Assembly (NCBI GenBank): GCA_018500005.2
Contig: JAHBAP020000399.1
Coordinates: forward strand, 1-25,026
Direction: 5' to 3'
Origin: Mycobacterium sp.
GTDB taxonomy: Bacteria; Actinomycetota; Actinomycetes; Mycobacteriales; Mycobacteriaceae
Length of the DNA stretch: 25,026 bases
Shown here: one piece after another, positions 16,311 through 23,535 of the stretch
Layout of the letters: every line of letters begins with the position of its first letter
Position numbering within the stretch: the first letter of the stretch is position 1
Notes under the pieces: generated by a model
What the model was told of the DNA's origin: nothing
Seen by the model: only the letters and a program-made list of their open reading frames with translations
The model's database searches: none
Program-made: the position numbers and the translations under genes

Positions 16311-18379
16311 GGCTCGTCGATAGCGGCCGCGGCCTCGGTGGAGGTCTGCTTCTTGGTGCGCAGCACGATGAGCACCGCGCCGGCCAGGGCGAGCAGGGCG
16401 ATACCGCCGGCTCCCCACCACACCCAGTTGTCACCGCTCTGACCCTGCGATGCCGACTCGTCGGTCGGCAGGTCACTTGGCCGGTTGGGAACGGTGACCG
16501 GTTCACTGCCCGGTGTGAAGATGACGGCCCGGCCGTCGAGTTCCGGCCAGCGGCCCTTGCCCAACGACAGGCGACGGAGTAACTCGTCGAGTTGCGCCGG
16601 GTCGCCGGTGGACGTGGCGATCAGCACGGTGCGCTGACCGTCGAACACGGTCTGCAATGAACCGTATTTGATCGCCGGGTCGAGGGTCAGGGTGGTGGGC
16701 TCGCCGGCACTGTTCATCGCGTCGATGGTGACTTTCCCGAGGTCCGCGCTGATCGGCAGTGTCACCGACGGGTCTTTCCATCCGTCGGCGGAGATCAGGA
16801 TCGCCGGCTCGCCGCTGTCGATCGCCTGCTGTAGTTGGGTCACCTCGGTGATCAGCGGCAGTTTGCTGCTGCGTTGTAGGCCGACGATGATTCGGGCGGC
16901 GCGCACAGTGTCGTTGAAGGTGTCCGTGCCGATCCCGATCTGTACCCGCGGCATAAGCGCCTGCGGCAGGGCCCGGAAGCCGGGCGGCACCGGCGGACTG
17001 GCCCGGCTTACCGATATCTCGGTGCTGGGGTCGATCCGCAGCGTCGGGTTCAGGTAGTCATTGCAGTGCCCGCGATCGCCGGTGGTCTGGAGCGTGATCT
17101 TCAGGCCGGTGACCCGCTGTGCCATCCGGTTGGGGATGGTCACCCAGCGGTCGATGATGCCTTCGGAGTTGGCTGCCCAGCGATCGAACACCTGGTCGCC
17201 GATCGACGCGGTCACCTCGCTGTTGAAATTGCTCGGCAGCGGAGTGAAGGAGCCGATCACATGCACCCGGATGTCGTCCACGGGCTGGGCGAATACGCTT
17301 TGGTCGATGGAGATCGTGGCGTTGGGCCGCAGCGCTTCCGAACTTTTCACCGGCTGTTTGAGGTCGGCCAGTGTCACCGAGTCGGCGGCCGGCTTGAGTT
17401 CGGTCGTCAACGGCCCGGCGACGGCCTTGCCGCTGAGCGCGAACGGCAGGGACGGGTCGGTCAGCAGCCGGGTTTGGTTGATCAGCTCATCGCCCGGGCC
17501 GGAGATCAGCAGCGAGGGCATTCCGGCTCCGCGTTGCAGGGTCAGCCCGGCGTCCGGGCCTTCCTTGATGACGATCTGCCGCTCGCCCGGCGCTGACTCG
17601 GGCAGGGTGGTCTGGCCGTCCGGCAGGGCAATGACAGCGACATCGGTTCCTTGCCAGCCGAACCGTGCTGTCAGGTCGGCTGCCAGTTGGATGGCGGCAT
17701 CCGATTCGACCGGCGACAGCGTTCGCGGCACCGCGATGGTGACCCGGCGCAGTGCCGGCGGCAGGAAGGCGGCCACTGTTGTGGGGGGCGCCTGGGTGCC
17801 GCCGAAGGTAATGGAGCTGTCCACCATCCGGATCGCGTTTTCGGCGTCCCAGCAGAAGGATTCGATCGCCGGAACCGCGGTGATCGTCAACGTGACACTG
17901 GCCCAGTTGTCGAACGACTCGATCCCGTCGAGGGGAATCGCCAGCCGCGACTGATCCTTGAGCGGCAACGGCATCCGGCTGAGGGTCCGGCCGTTTTGGG
18001 TCACGGACAGATACCCGAAGCGCAGCTCCACCGGAATCTCGACTGTCGCGTTGAGACGGGCCGGTACCAGACCTGTTGGGACGATGAACGAAAACGTTCC
18101 TTTGGAAACCTCTCTGGGGTCGAACTCGATGGTGTTCGAGGAACCGAGGTCGGCCAGCGGGAACGCCGCATCGTCGCGGGGAACGGTCGGCGGGGTACCG
18201 TCCGGCCTCGGCTGGTCGGGGCTCATCGCAACCGGCGGTGTGCCAGGTGCCGGCGGCCCGGTCGTGACGGGTGTCGGTGGCTCGGTCGGTTCGGCCACCG
18301 CATACGGCGTCGTACCGGACCCCAGCACGACCATCGCAGCCGCGCCGACGAGCGCGGTCGACCGGCGCAGACTCATCAC
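16307..18379 (-). CDS. BcsB-like exported, membrane-anchored polysaccharide-synthesis subunit
   Basis: A 690-residue type I membrane protein: a signal peptide ending near AVAEP (about residue 30), a Pro/Thr-rich linker (30-70), a large extracytoplasmic region, and one C-terminal helix (652-673) followed by a basic stop-transfer RTKK. The extracytoplasmic part looks duplicated, as in cellulose-synthase subunit BcsB: two beta-rich carbohydrate-binding-like segments, one ending at FCWDAENAIRMVDSSITF (Cys176) and one at HCNDYLNPTLRIDPSTEI (Cys439), each followed by an alpha/beta flavodoxin-like segment. BcsB guides the nascent chain from the synthase BcsA; no BcsA lies in this window. The GTG at 18379 has TAGAGT exactly 6 nt upstream and no Shine-Dalgarno; the adjacent ATG at 18376 is the alternative. 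It is downstream of a GT2 gene by 52 bp in the same direction. Confidence 0.82.
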   Translation of the reverse strand: MMSLRRSTALVGAAAMVVLGSGTTPYAVAEPTEPPTPVTTGPPAPGTPPVAMSPDQPRPDGTPPTVPRDDAAFPLADLGSSNTIEFDPREVSKGTFSFIVPTGLVPARLNATVEIPVELRFGYLSVTQNGRTLSRMPLPLKDQSRLAIPLDGIESFDNWASVTLTITAVPAIESFCWDAENAIRMVDSSITFGGTQAPPTTVAAFLPPALRRVTIAVPRTLSPVESDAAIQLAADLTARFGWQGTDVAVIALPDGQTTLPESAPGERQIVIKEGPDAGLTLQRGAGMPSLLISGPGDELINQTRLLTDPSLPFALSGKAVAGPLTTELKPAADSVTLADLKQPVKSSEALRPNATISIDQSVFAQPVDDIRVHVIGSFTPLPSNFNSEVTASIGDQVFDRWAANSEGIIDRWVTIPNRMAQRVTGLKITLQTTGDRGHCNDYLNPTLRIDPSTEISVSRASPPVPPGFRALPQALMPRVQIGIGTDTFNDTVRAARIIVGLQRSSKLPLITEVTQLQQAIDSGEPAILISADGWKDPSVTLPISADLGKVTIDAMNSAGEPTTLTLDPAIKYGSLQTVFDGQRTVLIATSTGDPAQLDELLRRLSLGKGRWPELDGRAVIFTPGSEPVTVPNRPSDLPTDESASQGQSGDNWVWWGAGGIALLALAGAVLIVLRTKKQTSTEAAAAIDEP

Positions 18380-18385
18380 GGCAGA

Positions 18386-18391
18386 ACTCTA
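18386..18391 (-). promoter_or_regulatory. -10 element of a probable leaderless promoter for the BcsB-like gene
   Basis: Minus-strand TAGAGT (18391-18386) is followed by exactly 6 nt and then GTG at 18379, the ideal leaderless spacing. It lies in the 52-bp gap after the GT2 gene and would let the BcsB-like gene be transcribed on its own. Confidence 0.5.
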
Positions 18392-18431
18392 CCGAAGGTC
18401 GGAAATGCGTACACGGCTAACCCTTGCGCAT

Positions 18432-19400
18432 TCACCGGGAGCTCCCGGGGGCTTTCAAGCGGGCTTTCACGCTGGCATAGACGTATCCGTACGCCGTCGC
18501 CGCAAACCCGACCACCATGGCTGCGCTCTGCCCGAGATGACCGAGCCGACGGCCGGGTGTGCGGGCGGCGGTGACCAGTTCCCGGGCGAAGGCCTTCGGC
18601 AGCACCGCAACGGTGAACCGCCGCTCGGTGCTCAACGCGTCGGACTGACCGACCATGGTGCTGAGTTGCCGCTTGGAGAATCCCTCCCAGAAACACCGGC
18701 GCAGGAAGTACTTCCAGGTGGTGCGGTCGTCGGAGACCCAGTGTCGGACCTTGACCGAAGGGTCGAGCAGCAGCAGGGGAGCGGCCGTCTGCTGGTTGAT
18801 CCGGATGCACAGTTCCGTCTCGTCGCACCGCATCAGATTGGATCCGGTCTGCCCGATCTCGGGATTGAACCCGCCGACGGCATCCAGGGCTTCGCGGCGG
18901 AAGGACATGTTGCAGCCCAACAGATTGCGCACCGGTGCCCGGTGCTCGGGAAGGCCTTCGTGGCTGCAGCCGACCACCCAGTTGAAGGTGTCCGGGAACC
19001 AGGCCGGACGTTCGGCCGGCCAGACCGGCTGTGCGTTGCCGCCGACGCCGGTCACCGCGGGGTCGCGGTAGTCCTCGCGCAGCCGTTCCAGCCAGCCGGG
19101 CTGGACCTGGGCGTCGTCGTCGACGAACGCGACGACATCACAGCGTGACGCCTCGATCCCGGCATTGCGGGCACCGCATATTCCCTGGTCGTTCCGGTTG
19201 GGCACCACCGTGGCCCGCGATCCGTACTCTGCCGAGACCCGTGCCAATAACTCTTCGTTGTAGTCGATGACGACCACCAGCTGATCGTCCGGCCGCAACT
19301 GGGCCAGGATCGCCTCGATGGAGCTGTCCAGCAACTCCCGGCGGGCGTCGGTGTAGGCGCATACGACGGCTGAGATCGTCACCACGGTATCGACAGACAT
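18432..19400 (-). CDS. GT2-family glycosyltransferase
   Basis: A 322-residue GT-A transferase. It begins MSVDTVVTISAVVCAYTDARR, has VVVIDYN, the metal-binding AFVDDDAQVQPGW, acceptor-side LLGCNMSFRREALDAVGGF, and CDETELCIRI for the catalytic-base position, with a weak C-terminal hydrophobic helix (QSAAMVVGFAATAYGYVYA). The frame is open to 19457, but the upstream GTG codons overlap a TATAGT -10 element, so the ATG at 19400 with GGTGGAGG just ahead is used. It precedes the BcsB-like gene by 52 bp and probably shares a transcript. It is short, without the multi-helix membrane part and QxxRW motif of BcsA, so it is not a processive cellulose synthase. Donor and acceptor unknown. Confidence 0.92.
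   Translation of the reverse strand: MSVDTVVTISAVVCAYTDARRELLDSSIEAILAQLRPDDQLVVVIDYNEELLARVSAEYGSRATVVPNRNDQGICGARNAGIEASRCDVVAFVDDDAQVQPGWLERLREDYRDPAVTGVGGNAQPVWPAERPAWFPDTFNWVVGCSHEGLPEHRAPVRNLLGCNMSFRREALDAVGGFNPEIGQTGSNLMRCDETELCIRINQQTAAPLLLLDPSVKVRHWVSDDRTTWKYFLRRCFWEGFSKRQLSTMVGQSDALSTERRFTVAVLPKAFARELVTAARTPGRRLGHLGQSAAMVVGFAATAYGYVYASVKARLKAPGSSR
18435..18448. repeat. 14-bp perfect palindrome at the end of the GT2 gene
   Basis: CCGGGAGCTCCCGG reads the same on both strands and ends one base before the GT2 stop codon (18434-18432). It can form a 5-bp GC stem with a 4-nt loop. There is no T tract, so a termination role is doubtful. Confidence 0.35.
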
Positions 19401-19446
19401 GCCTCCACCCTTTCGGGGCAGTACTTTTCTGGGATCGCTGGCGGTC

Positions 19447-19452
19447 ACTATA
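19447..19452 (-). promoter_or_regulatory. -10 element for the GT2/BcsB-like transcript
   Basis: Minus-strand TATAGT (19452-19447) would start RNA near 19440, giving a leader of about 40 nt that carries GGTGGAGG before the ATG at 19400. It lies in the 172-bp divergent gap shared with the acyltransferase gene. Confidence 0.45.
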
Positions 19453-19530
19453 ACCACTGGCCCGCGCCGCGGTAGGCGGCAAGAGATGGTCGCTCGCCAT
19501 GGGAGGCGCAGCCGGGCGCGGCCGAGCCGC

Positions 19531-19536
19531 TACCGT
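19531..19536 (+). promoter_or_regulatory. -10 element for the acyltransferase gene
   Basis: TACCGT lies 36 bp before the ATG at 19573, giving a leader of about 30 nt that contains the strong Shine-Dalgarno AGGAGGG (19563-19569). No -35 consensus is clear. Confidence 0.4.
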
Positions 19537-19572
19537 GTCAGTTACCTGAACGGGGGTGACTGAGGAGGGACG

Positions 19573-20982
19573 ATGGTGGCACGACTGTCGACCTCCGATG
19601 CGGCGTTCTACCACCAGGAGAACACCGCGACACCGATGTACGTCGGGTCGTTGTCCATCCTGCGCCGGCCTCGCGGCGGCCTGAGTTACGACGCGCTGCT
19701 GGAGACCGTCGAGCGACGGCTGCCGCAGATTCCGCGGTATCGGCAGAAGGTCCGCGAGGTGACGCTGGGCATCGCTCGGCCGGTCTGGATCGACGACCCC
19801 GACTTCGACATCACCTACCACGTCCGACGTTCGGCACTGCCGTCCCCCGGCAGTGACGCGCAGCTTCACGAACTGGTCTCCCGGCTGGCCGGCCGTCCCC
19901 TGGACCGGAGCCGACCGCTGTGGGAGATGTACCTCATCGAGGGTCTCGAGCGAAATCGCCTGGCGCTGTTCATCAAATCCCATCAGGCGCTGATCAACGG
20001 GATGACGGCGGTGGAGATCGGGCACGTCATCGCCGACCGCACCCGCAAGCCCGTCGACTCCGGTGAGGACATCTGGCTACCGGCCCGCGAACCCTCGGAT
20101 GGACGGCTGCTGTTCGACGCGGTGACCGACATGCTGGCCCGCCCGGGTCAGGAACTCGGTGCTCTTCGTTCGACGCTCGGTGAGGTGGTGACCAACGCCG
20201 GGGAGCGGGCGCAGTTGGGCCGGCGCGCCGCGGATCTGGCCCGCCGGGTGACCCGCCGCAATGCGCCGGAGAGTCCGCTGAACACCACGGTGTCGCGGCA
20301 CCGCCGCTTCACCGTGGCGGCCGCGCCGCTGGCGGAATTCCGGCGGGTGCGGACGCGGTTCGACTGCGACGTCAACGACGTTGTGCTGTCGGTCATCGCC
20401 GGCGCGTTGCGCAACTGGCTGCTGTCGCGGGGGGAGCCGGTGCCGGCGGGCATGGCGGTGCGGGCGATGGCGCCGACCTCGGTCTACCCCGATATCGACA
20501 TGGCCTCCTCCGGTCCCGGGCAAGCCATCAGCGAGGTGGCCCCCTTCCTCATCGACCTGCCGGTCGGCGAGGGCAACACGGTGGTTCGGCTCTCTCAGAT
20601 CGCGCACGCCACCGAATCGCACTCGGCGCTGGCGAGTCTGGTGGATGCCCGGACCATCGTGACGCTGTCGGGTTTCCCCCCGCCCACTCTGCACGCCATG
20701 GGAACCCGGGTGGCGACCCGTTTCCCGCCGCGTCAGTTCAACCTGCTGATCACGAATGTGCCTGGGCCGCAATCGCAAATGTATATCGCCGGCGCCAAGC
20801 TTCTGGAGACCTACGCGGTACCGCCACTGCTGCACGACCAGGTGCTCGCCATCGGGGTGACGTCCTATTGCGGCATGGTCTACTTCGGGATCAACGCCGA
20901 CCGCGATGCCATGAGCGATGTCGACGTATTCCCCGAACTCCTCGCCGAATCTCTGGAAGAGCTAATCGACTCCGCGCAATAG
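19573..20982 (+). CDS. tgs3: WS/DGAT-family acyltransferase, Tgs3-like
   Basis: A 469-residue member of the wax ester synthase/diacylglycerol acyltransferase family, which moves acyl groups from acyl-CoA to diacylglycerol or alcohols. Family landmarks are the N-terminal LSTSDAAFYHQENTATPMYV, PLWEMYLIEGLERNRLAL, NDVVLSVIAGALRNWL and the C-terminal NLLITNVPGPQSQMYIAGA. The catalytic HHxxxDG motif reads HQALING (residues 137-143), with the second His and the Asp replaced, so enzyme activity is uncertain. In M. tuberculosis the matching locus is two genes, Rv3234c and Rv3233c, whose lengths add up to about this one; here the frame is intact. ATG 19573 has AGGAGGG upstream. It is first in a five-gene plus-strand run with ppk2 and the desA3 system. 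The symbol rests on synteny. Confidence 0.9.
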   Translation: MVARLSTSDAAFYHQENTATPMYVGSLSILRRPRGGLSYDALLETVERRLPQIPRYRQKVREVTLGIARPVWIDDPDFDITYHVRRSALPSPGSDAQLHELVSRLAGRPLDRSRPLWEMYLIEGLERNRLALFIKSHQALINGMTAVEIGHVIADRTRKPVDSGEDIWLPAREPSDGRLLFDAVTDMLARPGQELGALRSTLGEVVTNAGERAQLGRRAADLARRVTRRNAPESPLNTTVSRHRRFTVAAAPLAEFRRVRTRFDCDVNDVVLSVIAGALRNWLLSRGEPVPAGMAVRAMAPTSVYPDIDMASSGPGQAISEVAPFLIDLPVGEGNTVVRLSQIAHATESHSALASLVDARTIVTLSGFPPPTLHAMGTRVATRFPPRQFNLLITNVPGPQSQMYIAGAKLLETYAVPPLLHDQVLAIGVTSYCGMVYFGINADRDAMSDVDVFPELLAESLEELIDSAQ

Positions 20983-20992
20983 TCGTGCGTCG

Positions 20993-20998
20993 TACGAT
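20993..20998 (+). promoter_or_regulatory. -10 element of a probable leaderless promoter for ppk2
   Basis: TACGAT is followed by exactly 6 nt and the ATG at 21005. It sits in the 22-bp gap after the acyltransferase, and no Shine-Dalgarno is present. Confidence 0.55.
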
Positions 20999-21004
20999 TC
21001 GGCG

Positions 21005-21886
21005 ATGGGTAAGGGCAAGTCCAAGAAGTCGAAAAAGAGCGACAAGAGCAAAGTCGCGAAGATTTCGAACGAAGTCTACGAAGCCGAACTTTTCCGCCTG
21101 CAAACAGAATTGGTGAAGGTTCAGGAGTGGGTTCGTGCCACCGGGGCCCGCATCGTGATCCTCTTCGAGGGACGCGACGCCGCCGGAAAGGGTGGCACCA
21201 TCAAACGGATCACCGAGTACCTGAGCCCGCGCACCGCGCGGATCGCCGCACTGCCCGCCCCCAGCGACCGGGAGAAGGGGCAGTGGTACTTCCAGCGCTA
21301 CATCGAGCACCTCCCGACCAAGGGCGAAATCGTGCTTTTCGACCGGTCCTGGTACAACCGGGCCGGCGTCGAACGGGTGATGGGGTTCTGTTCCCCTGCC
21401 GAGGAGACGCTGTTCCTGCGTCAGACCCCACTCTTCGAGCAGATGCTCATCGACGACGGAATCATGTTGCGCAAGTATTGGTTCTCGGTATCCGAGGACG
21501 AGCAGTTGCGCCGGTTCAAGTCCCGTCTCAACGACCCGTTGCGGCGCTGGAAGCTCAGCCCGATGGACATGGAGTCCATCTACCGCTGGGAGGACTACTC
21601 GCGGGCCAAGGACGACATGATGGTGCACTGCGACACCCCGGTCAGTCCGTGGTTCGAGGTGGAGTCCCACATCAAGAAGCACGCCCGACTGAACATGATC
21701 AGCCACCTGCTGTCCACCATCCCGTACGAGGAAGTGGAGTTGGAGAAGGTCGTCATCCCGGAGCGTCCGCAGATCGGCAACTACCGCCGTCCGCCGCGCG
21801 ACCTGACCAACTTCGTGCCCGACTTCGCGTTGTCGCTCATGGGCGACAAGGAGGAGCGGATGAACGACCGAGACGGGCGTCGCTAG
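21005..21886 (+). CDS. ppk2: Polyphosphate kinase 2
   Basis: A 293-residue class I (single-domain) PPK2, which transfers phosphate between polyphosphate and nucleoside di/triphosphates, generally favouring NTP synthesis. It has the Walker A EGRDAAGKGGT (55-65), the lid and base-contact region (EYLSPRTARIAALPAPSDRE), and the Walker B block FDRSWYNRAGVERVMGF (112-128). The C-terminal YRWEDYSRAKDDMM and PWFEVES segments are also typical. The first 20 residues are a Lys/Ser-rich tail, MGKGKSKKSKKSDKSKVAK, which may bind polyphosphate or other polyanions. It matches Rv3232c in position. The start is fixed by the leaderless -10 spacing. It is cytosolic and could adjust GTP/ATP pools or polyphosphate under stress. 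Confidence 0.96.
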   Translation: MGKGKSKKSKKSDKSKVAKISNEVYEAELFRLQTELVKVQEWVRATGARIVILFEGRDAAGKGGTIKRITEYLSPRTARIAALPAPSDREKGQWYFQRYIEHLPTKGEIVLFDRSWYNRAGVERVMGFCSPAEETLFLRQTPLFEQMLIDDGIMLRKYWFSVSEDEQLRRFKSRLNDPLRRWKLSPMDMESIYRWEDYSRAKDDMMVHCDTPVSPWFEVESHIKKHARLNMISHLLSTIPYEEVELEKVVIPERPQIGNYRRPPRDLTNFVPDFALSLMGDKEERMNDRDGRR

Positions 21887-21889
21887 TCT
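21884..21889 (+). promoter_or_regulatory. -10 element overlapping the ppk2 stop codon
   Basis: TAGTCT begins with the TAG stop of ppk2 (21884-21886) and is followed by 7 nt and the ATG at 21897. The downstream gene has no Shine-Dalgarno, so a separate leaderless transcript is plausible. Confidence 0.5.
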
Positions 21890-21896
21890 CTCCTGC

Positions 21897-22394
21897 ATGC
21901 GGGTCTACATCCCGGCGACTCTGCCGATGCTGCAGGAACTGGTCAACGACGGGTATCTACAGCCACGCGGTGGCACCGCGTTCGCCGTGACGCCGACCCT
22001 GCGCGAGGCCTACGCGGAGGGCGACGACGAGGAACTCGCCGAGATCGCCATCGGCGAGGCCGCGATGGCCTCGATCCGGTTGCTCTCCGCCGACGCGGGA
22101 GGCGGGCTGCCGGTCCGGCGGGGCGTGGGGGTTGCCGACGCCGAGAAGACCACGTTGCGACCCGACCTCGATGACGCCGTGGTCCGGATCAGCGGCCGGA
22201 TCGCGATGGACCAGGTGGTCGCCGTCTACGTCGACAACGCCGATGCCGAGCCGGCGCTGAAAGCCGCGATCGAGGTGATCGACGAGGCCGACTTCGGCGA
22301 CGAGGACGCCGAATTGACCGTGGGTGACGCCCAGGACCGCGCCATGGCCTGGTACGCCACCCAGGAGGTCCCTTTCCTTCTCGACTTGCTGTGA
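21897..22394 (+). CDS. Conserved actinobacterial protein, Rv3231c/DUF6912-like
   Basis: A 165-residue acidic cytosolic protein of unknown function. It begins directly with a strand, [19 protein letters not shown], then has an acidic helical middle ([25 protein letters not shown]), a [35 protein letters not shown] alpha/beta unit split here by my reading into strand-helix-strand-helix, and the closing [16 protein letters not shown]. No catalytic motif, signal peptide or membrane helix is apparent. It is 10 bp behind ppk2 and 19 bp ahead of the reductase gene, matching Rv3231c in the M. tuberculosis order. The ATG at 21897 is supported by the -10 element and not by a Shine-Dalgarno. Constant association with the desaturase system suggests a shared envelope-lipid or redox context, but no role can be assigned. 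Confidence 0.85.
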   Translation: MRVYIPATLPMLQELVNDGYLQPRGGTAFAVTPTLREAYAEGDDEELAEIAIGEAAMASIRLLSADAGGGLPVRRGVGVADAEKTTLRPDLDDAVVRISGRIAMDQVVAVYVDNADAEPALKAAIEVIDEADFGDEDAELTVGDAQDRAMAWYATQEVPFLLDLL

Positions 22395-22401
22395 GGTCCC
22401 G

Positions 22402-22407
22402 TACGGT
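22402..22407 (+). promoter_or_regulatory. -10 element of a probable leaderless promoter for the reductase gene
   Basis: TACGGT is followed by exactly 6 nt and GTG at 22414. This decides the start, since the open frame reaches back to 22324 within the preceding gene. Confidence 0.55.
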
Positions 22408-22413
22408 GGTGGC

Positions 22414-23535
22414 GTGAGAACCCAGGCCAGCCTGGTGGCCAGTCCCCGGAAGAAAATCAGCGCTGCGGTCCGCGGGCTGATCGGCCCGGTGTCCACGCCC
22501 CTGCTGCCCGATGACTACCTCAAACTGGTCAATCCGCTGTGGTCGGCCCGCGAACTGCGCGGACGCATCGTCGAAGTCCGGCCCGAGACCCGGGACTCGG
22601 CGACCCTGGTGATCAAGCCGGGCTGGGGTTTCAGCTTCGACCACCAGCCCGGGCAGTACATCGGAATCGGGGTCCCCGTCGATGGGCGCTGGCGGTGGCG
22701 GTCCTATTCGCTGACCTCACCGGCCCGCACCGGGCGTTCCCGGACCCTGAGCATCACCGTCAAGGCGATGCCGGAGGGTTTTTTGTCGACCCATCTGGTC
22801 AACGGGGTGCGGCCGGGCACCGTCGTGCGACTGGCCGCGCCGCAGGGCGACTTCGTGATGCCCGAACCCGCACCGGCCTCGGTGCTGTTCCTCACCGCCG
22901 GATCGGGCATCACCCCGGTGATGTCGATGCTGCGGACGATGGCCCGGCGCGGCCAGCTCGACAGGCGTGAAAAAACATCTTCGAGCGTCGTGCACCTGCA
23001 CAGCGTGCCCACCGCGGATGACGTGATGTTCGCCGCCGAACTCGCCGAGCTCGAACGCACACATCCGGACTATCGGCTCATCGTGCGGACCACCCGCACC
23101 GAGGGCCGGCTGGATCTCTCCCGGCTGGCCGATCAGGTTCCGGACTGGCGCGACCGGCAGACCTGGGTCTGTGGGCCCGAGGGACTGCTCAACGAAGCTG
23201 AAAACCTCTGGACTGCAAGCGGTATCGCGGGCCGGCTGCACCTGGAGCGCTTCGCCGTGACCCGAGTCCCGGCCGCCGAGGGCGGCGGAACGGTCACCTT
23301 CGTCCGCTCCGGTACCACCCGCACCGCGGATGCGGCCACCTCACTGCTGGAGGCCGGCGAACAAGCCGGTGTCCAACTGCCGTTCGGTTGCCGGATGGGC
23401 ATCTGCCACACCTGCTCGGTGAGCCTGGTGGACGGCCGGGTCCGCGATCTGCGCAACGGCGCCGAGTACGAACCCGGAACCCGGGTGCAGACCTGTGTGA
23501 CCGCACCCAGTGGCGATTGTGCAGTGGACTGCTGA
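22414..23535 (+). CDS. Ferredoxin reductase-type oxidoreductase, DesA3 electron donor (Rv3230c-like)
   Basis: A 373-residue flavoprotein with a fused plant-type ferredoxin. The FAD domain has RSYS (96-99); the NAD(P)H domain has [13 protein letters not shown] (161-173) and CGPEGL (253-258); the C-terminal [2Fe-2S] domain has Cys326, Cys331, Cys334 and Cys361 in [14 protein letters not shown] and VQTC. It passes electrons from NADPH through FAD and the cluster to an acyl-CoA desaturase. In M. tuberculosis Rv3230c is the shown partner of DesA3. The GTG at 22414 is picked over upstream starts by its leaderless -10 element. Its TGA overlaps the desaturase ATG by one base (TGATG), so the pair are translationally coupled. 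Function by family and context is nearly certain. Confidence 0.96.
   Translation: MRTQASLVASPRKKISAAVRGLIGPVSTPLLPDDYLKLVNPLWSARELRGRIVEVRPETRDSATLVIKPGWGFSFDHQPGQYIGIGVPVDGRWRWRSYSLTSPARTGRSRTLSITVKAMPEGFLSTHLVNGVRPGTVVRLAAPQGDFVMPEPAPASVLFLTAGSGITPVMSMLRTMARRGQLDRREKTSSSVVHLHSVPTADDVMFAAELAELERTHPDYRLIVRTTRTEGRLDLSRLADQVPDWRDRQTWVCGPEGLLNEAENLWTASGIAGRLHLERFAVTRVPAAEGGGTVTFVRSGTTRTADAATSLLEAGEQAGVQLPFGCRMGICHTCSVSLVDGRVRDLRNGAEYEPGTRVQTCVTAPSGDCAVDC

Noticed and set aside
16307..19400. A cellulose synthase operon
   Set aside because: Only the BcsB-like subunit fits. The neighbouring GT2 is 322 residues without the membrane helices and QxxRW motif of BcsA, and no BcsC, BcsZ or PilZ protein is seen.
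19401..19457. Upstream GTG start for the GT2 gene giving 341 residues
   Set aside because: The upstream codons overlap a TATAGT -10 element, whereas the ATG at 19400 has GGTGGAGG in front and begins just before the GT2 core.
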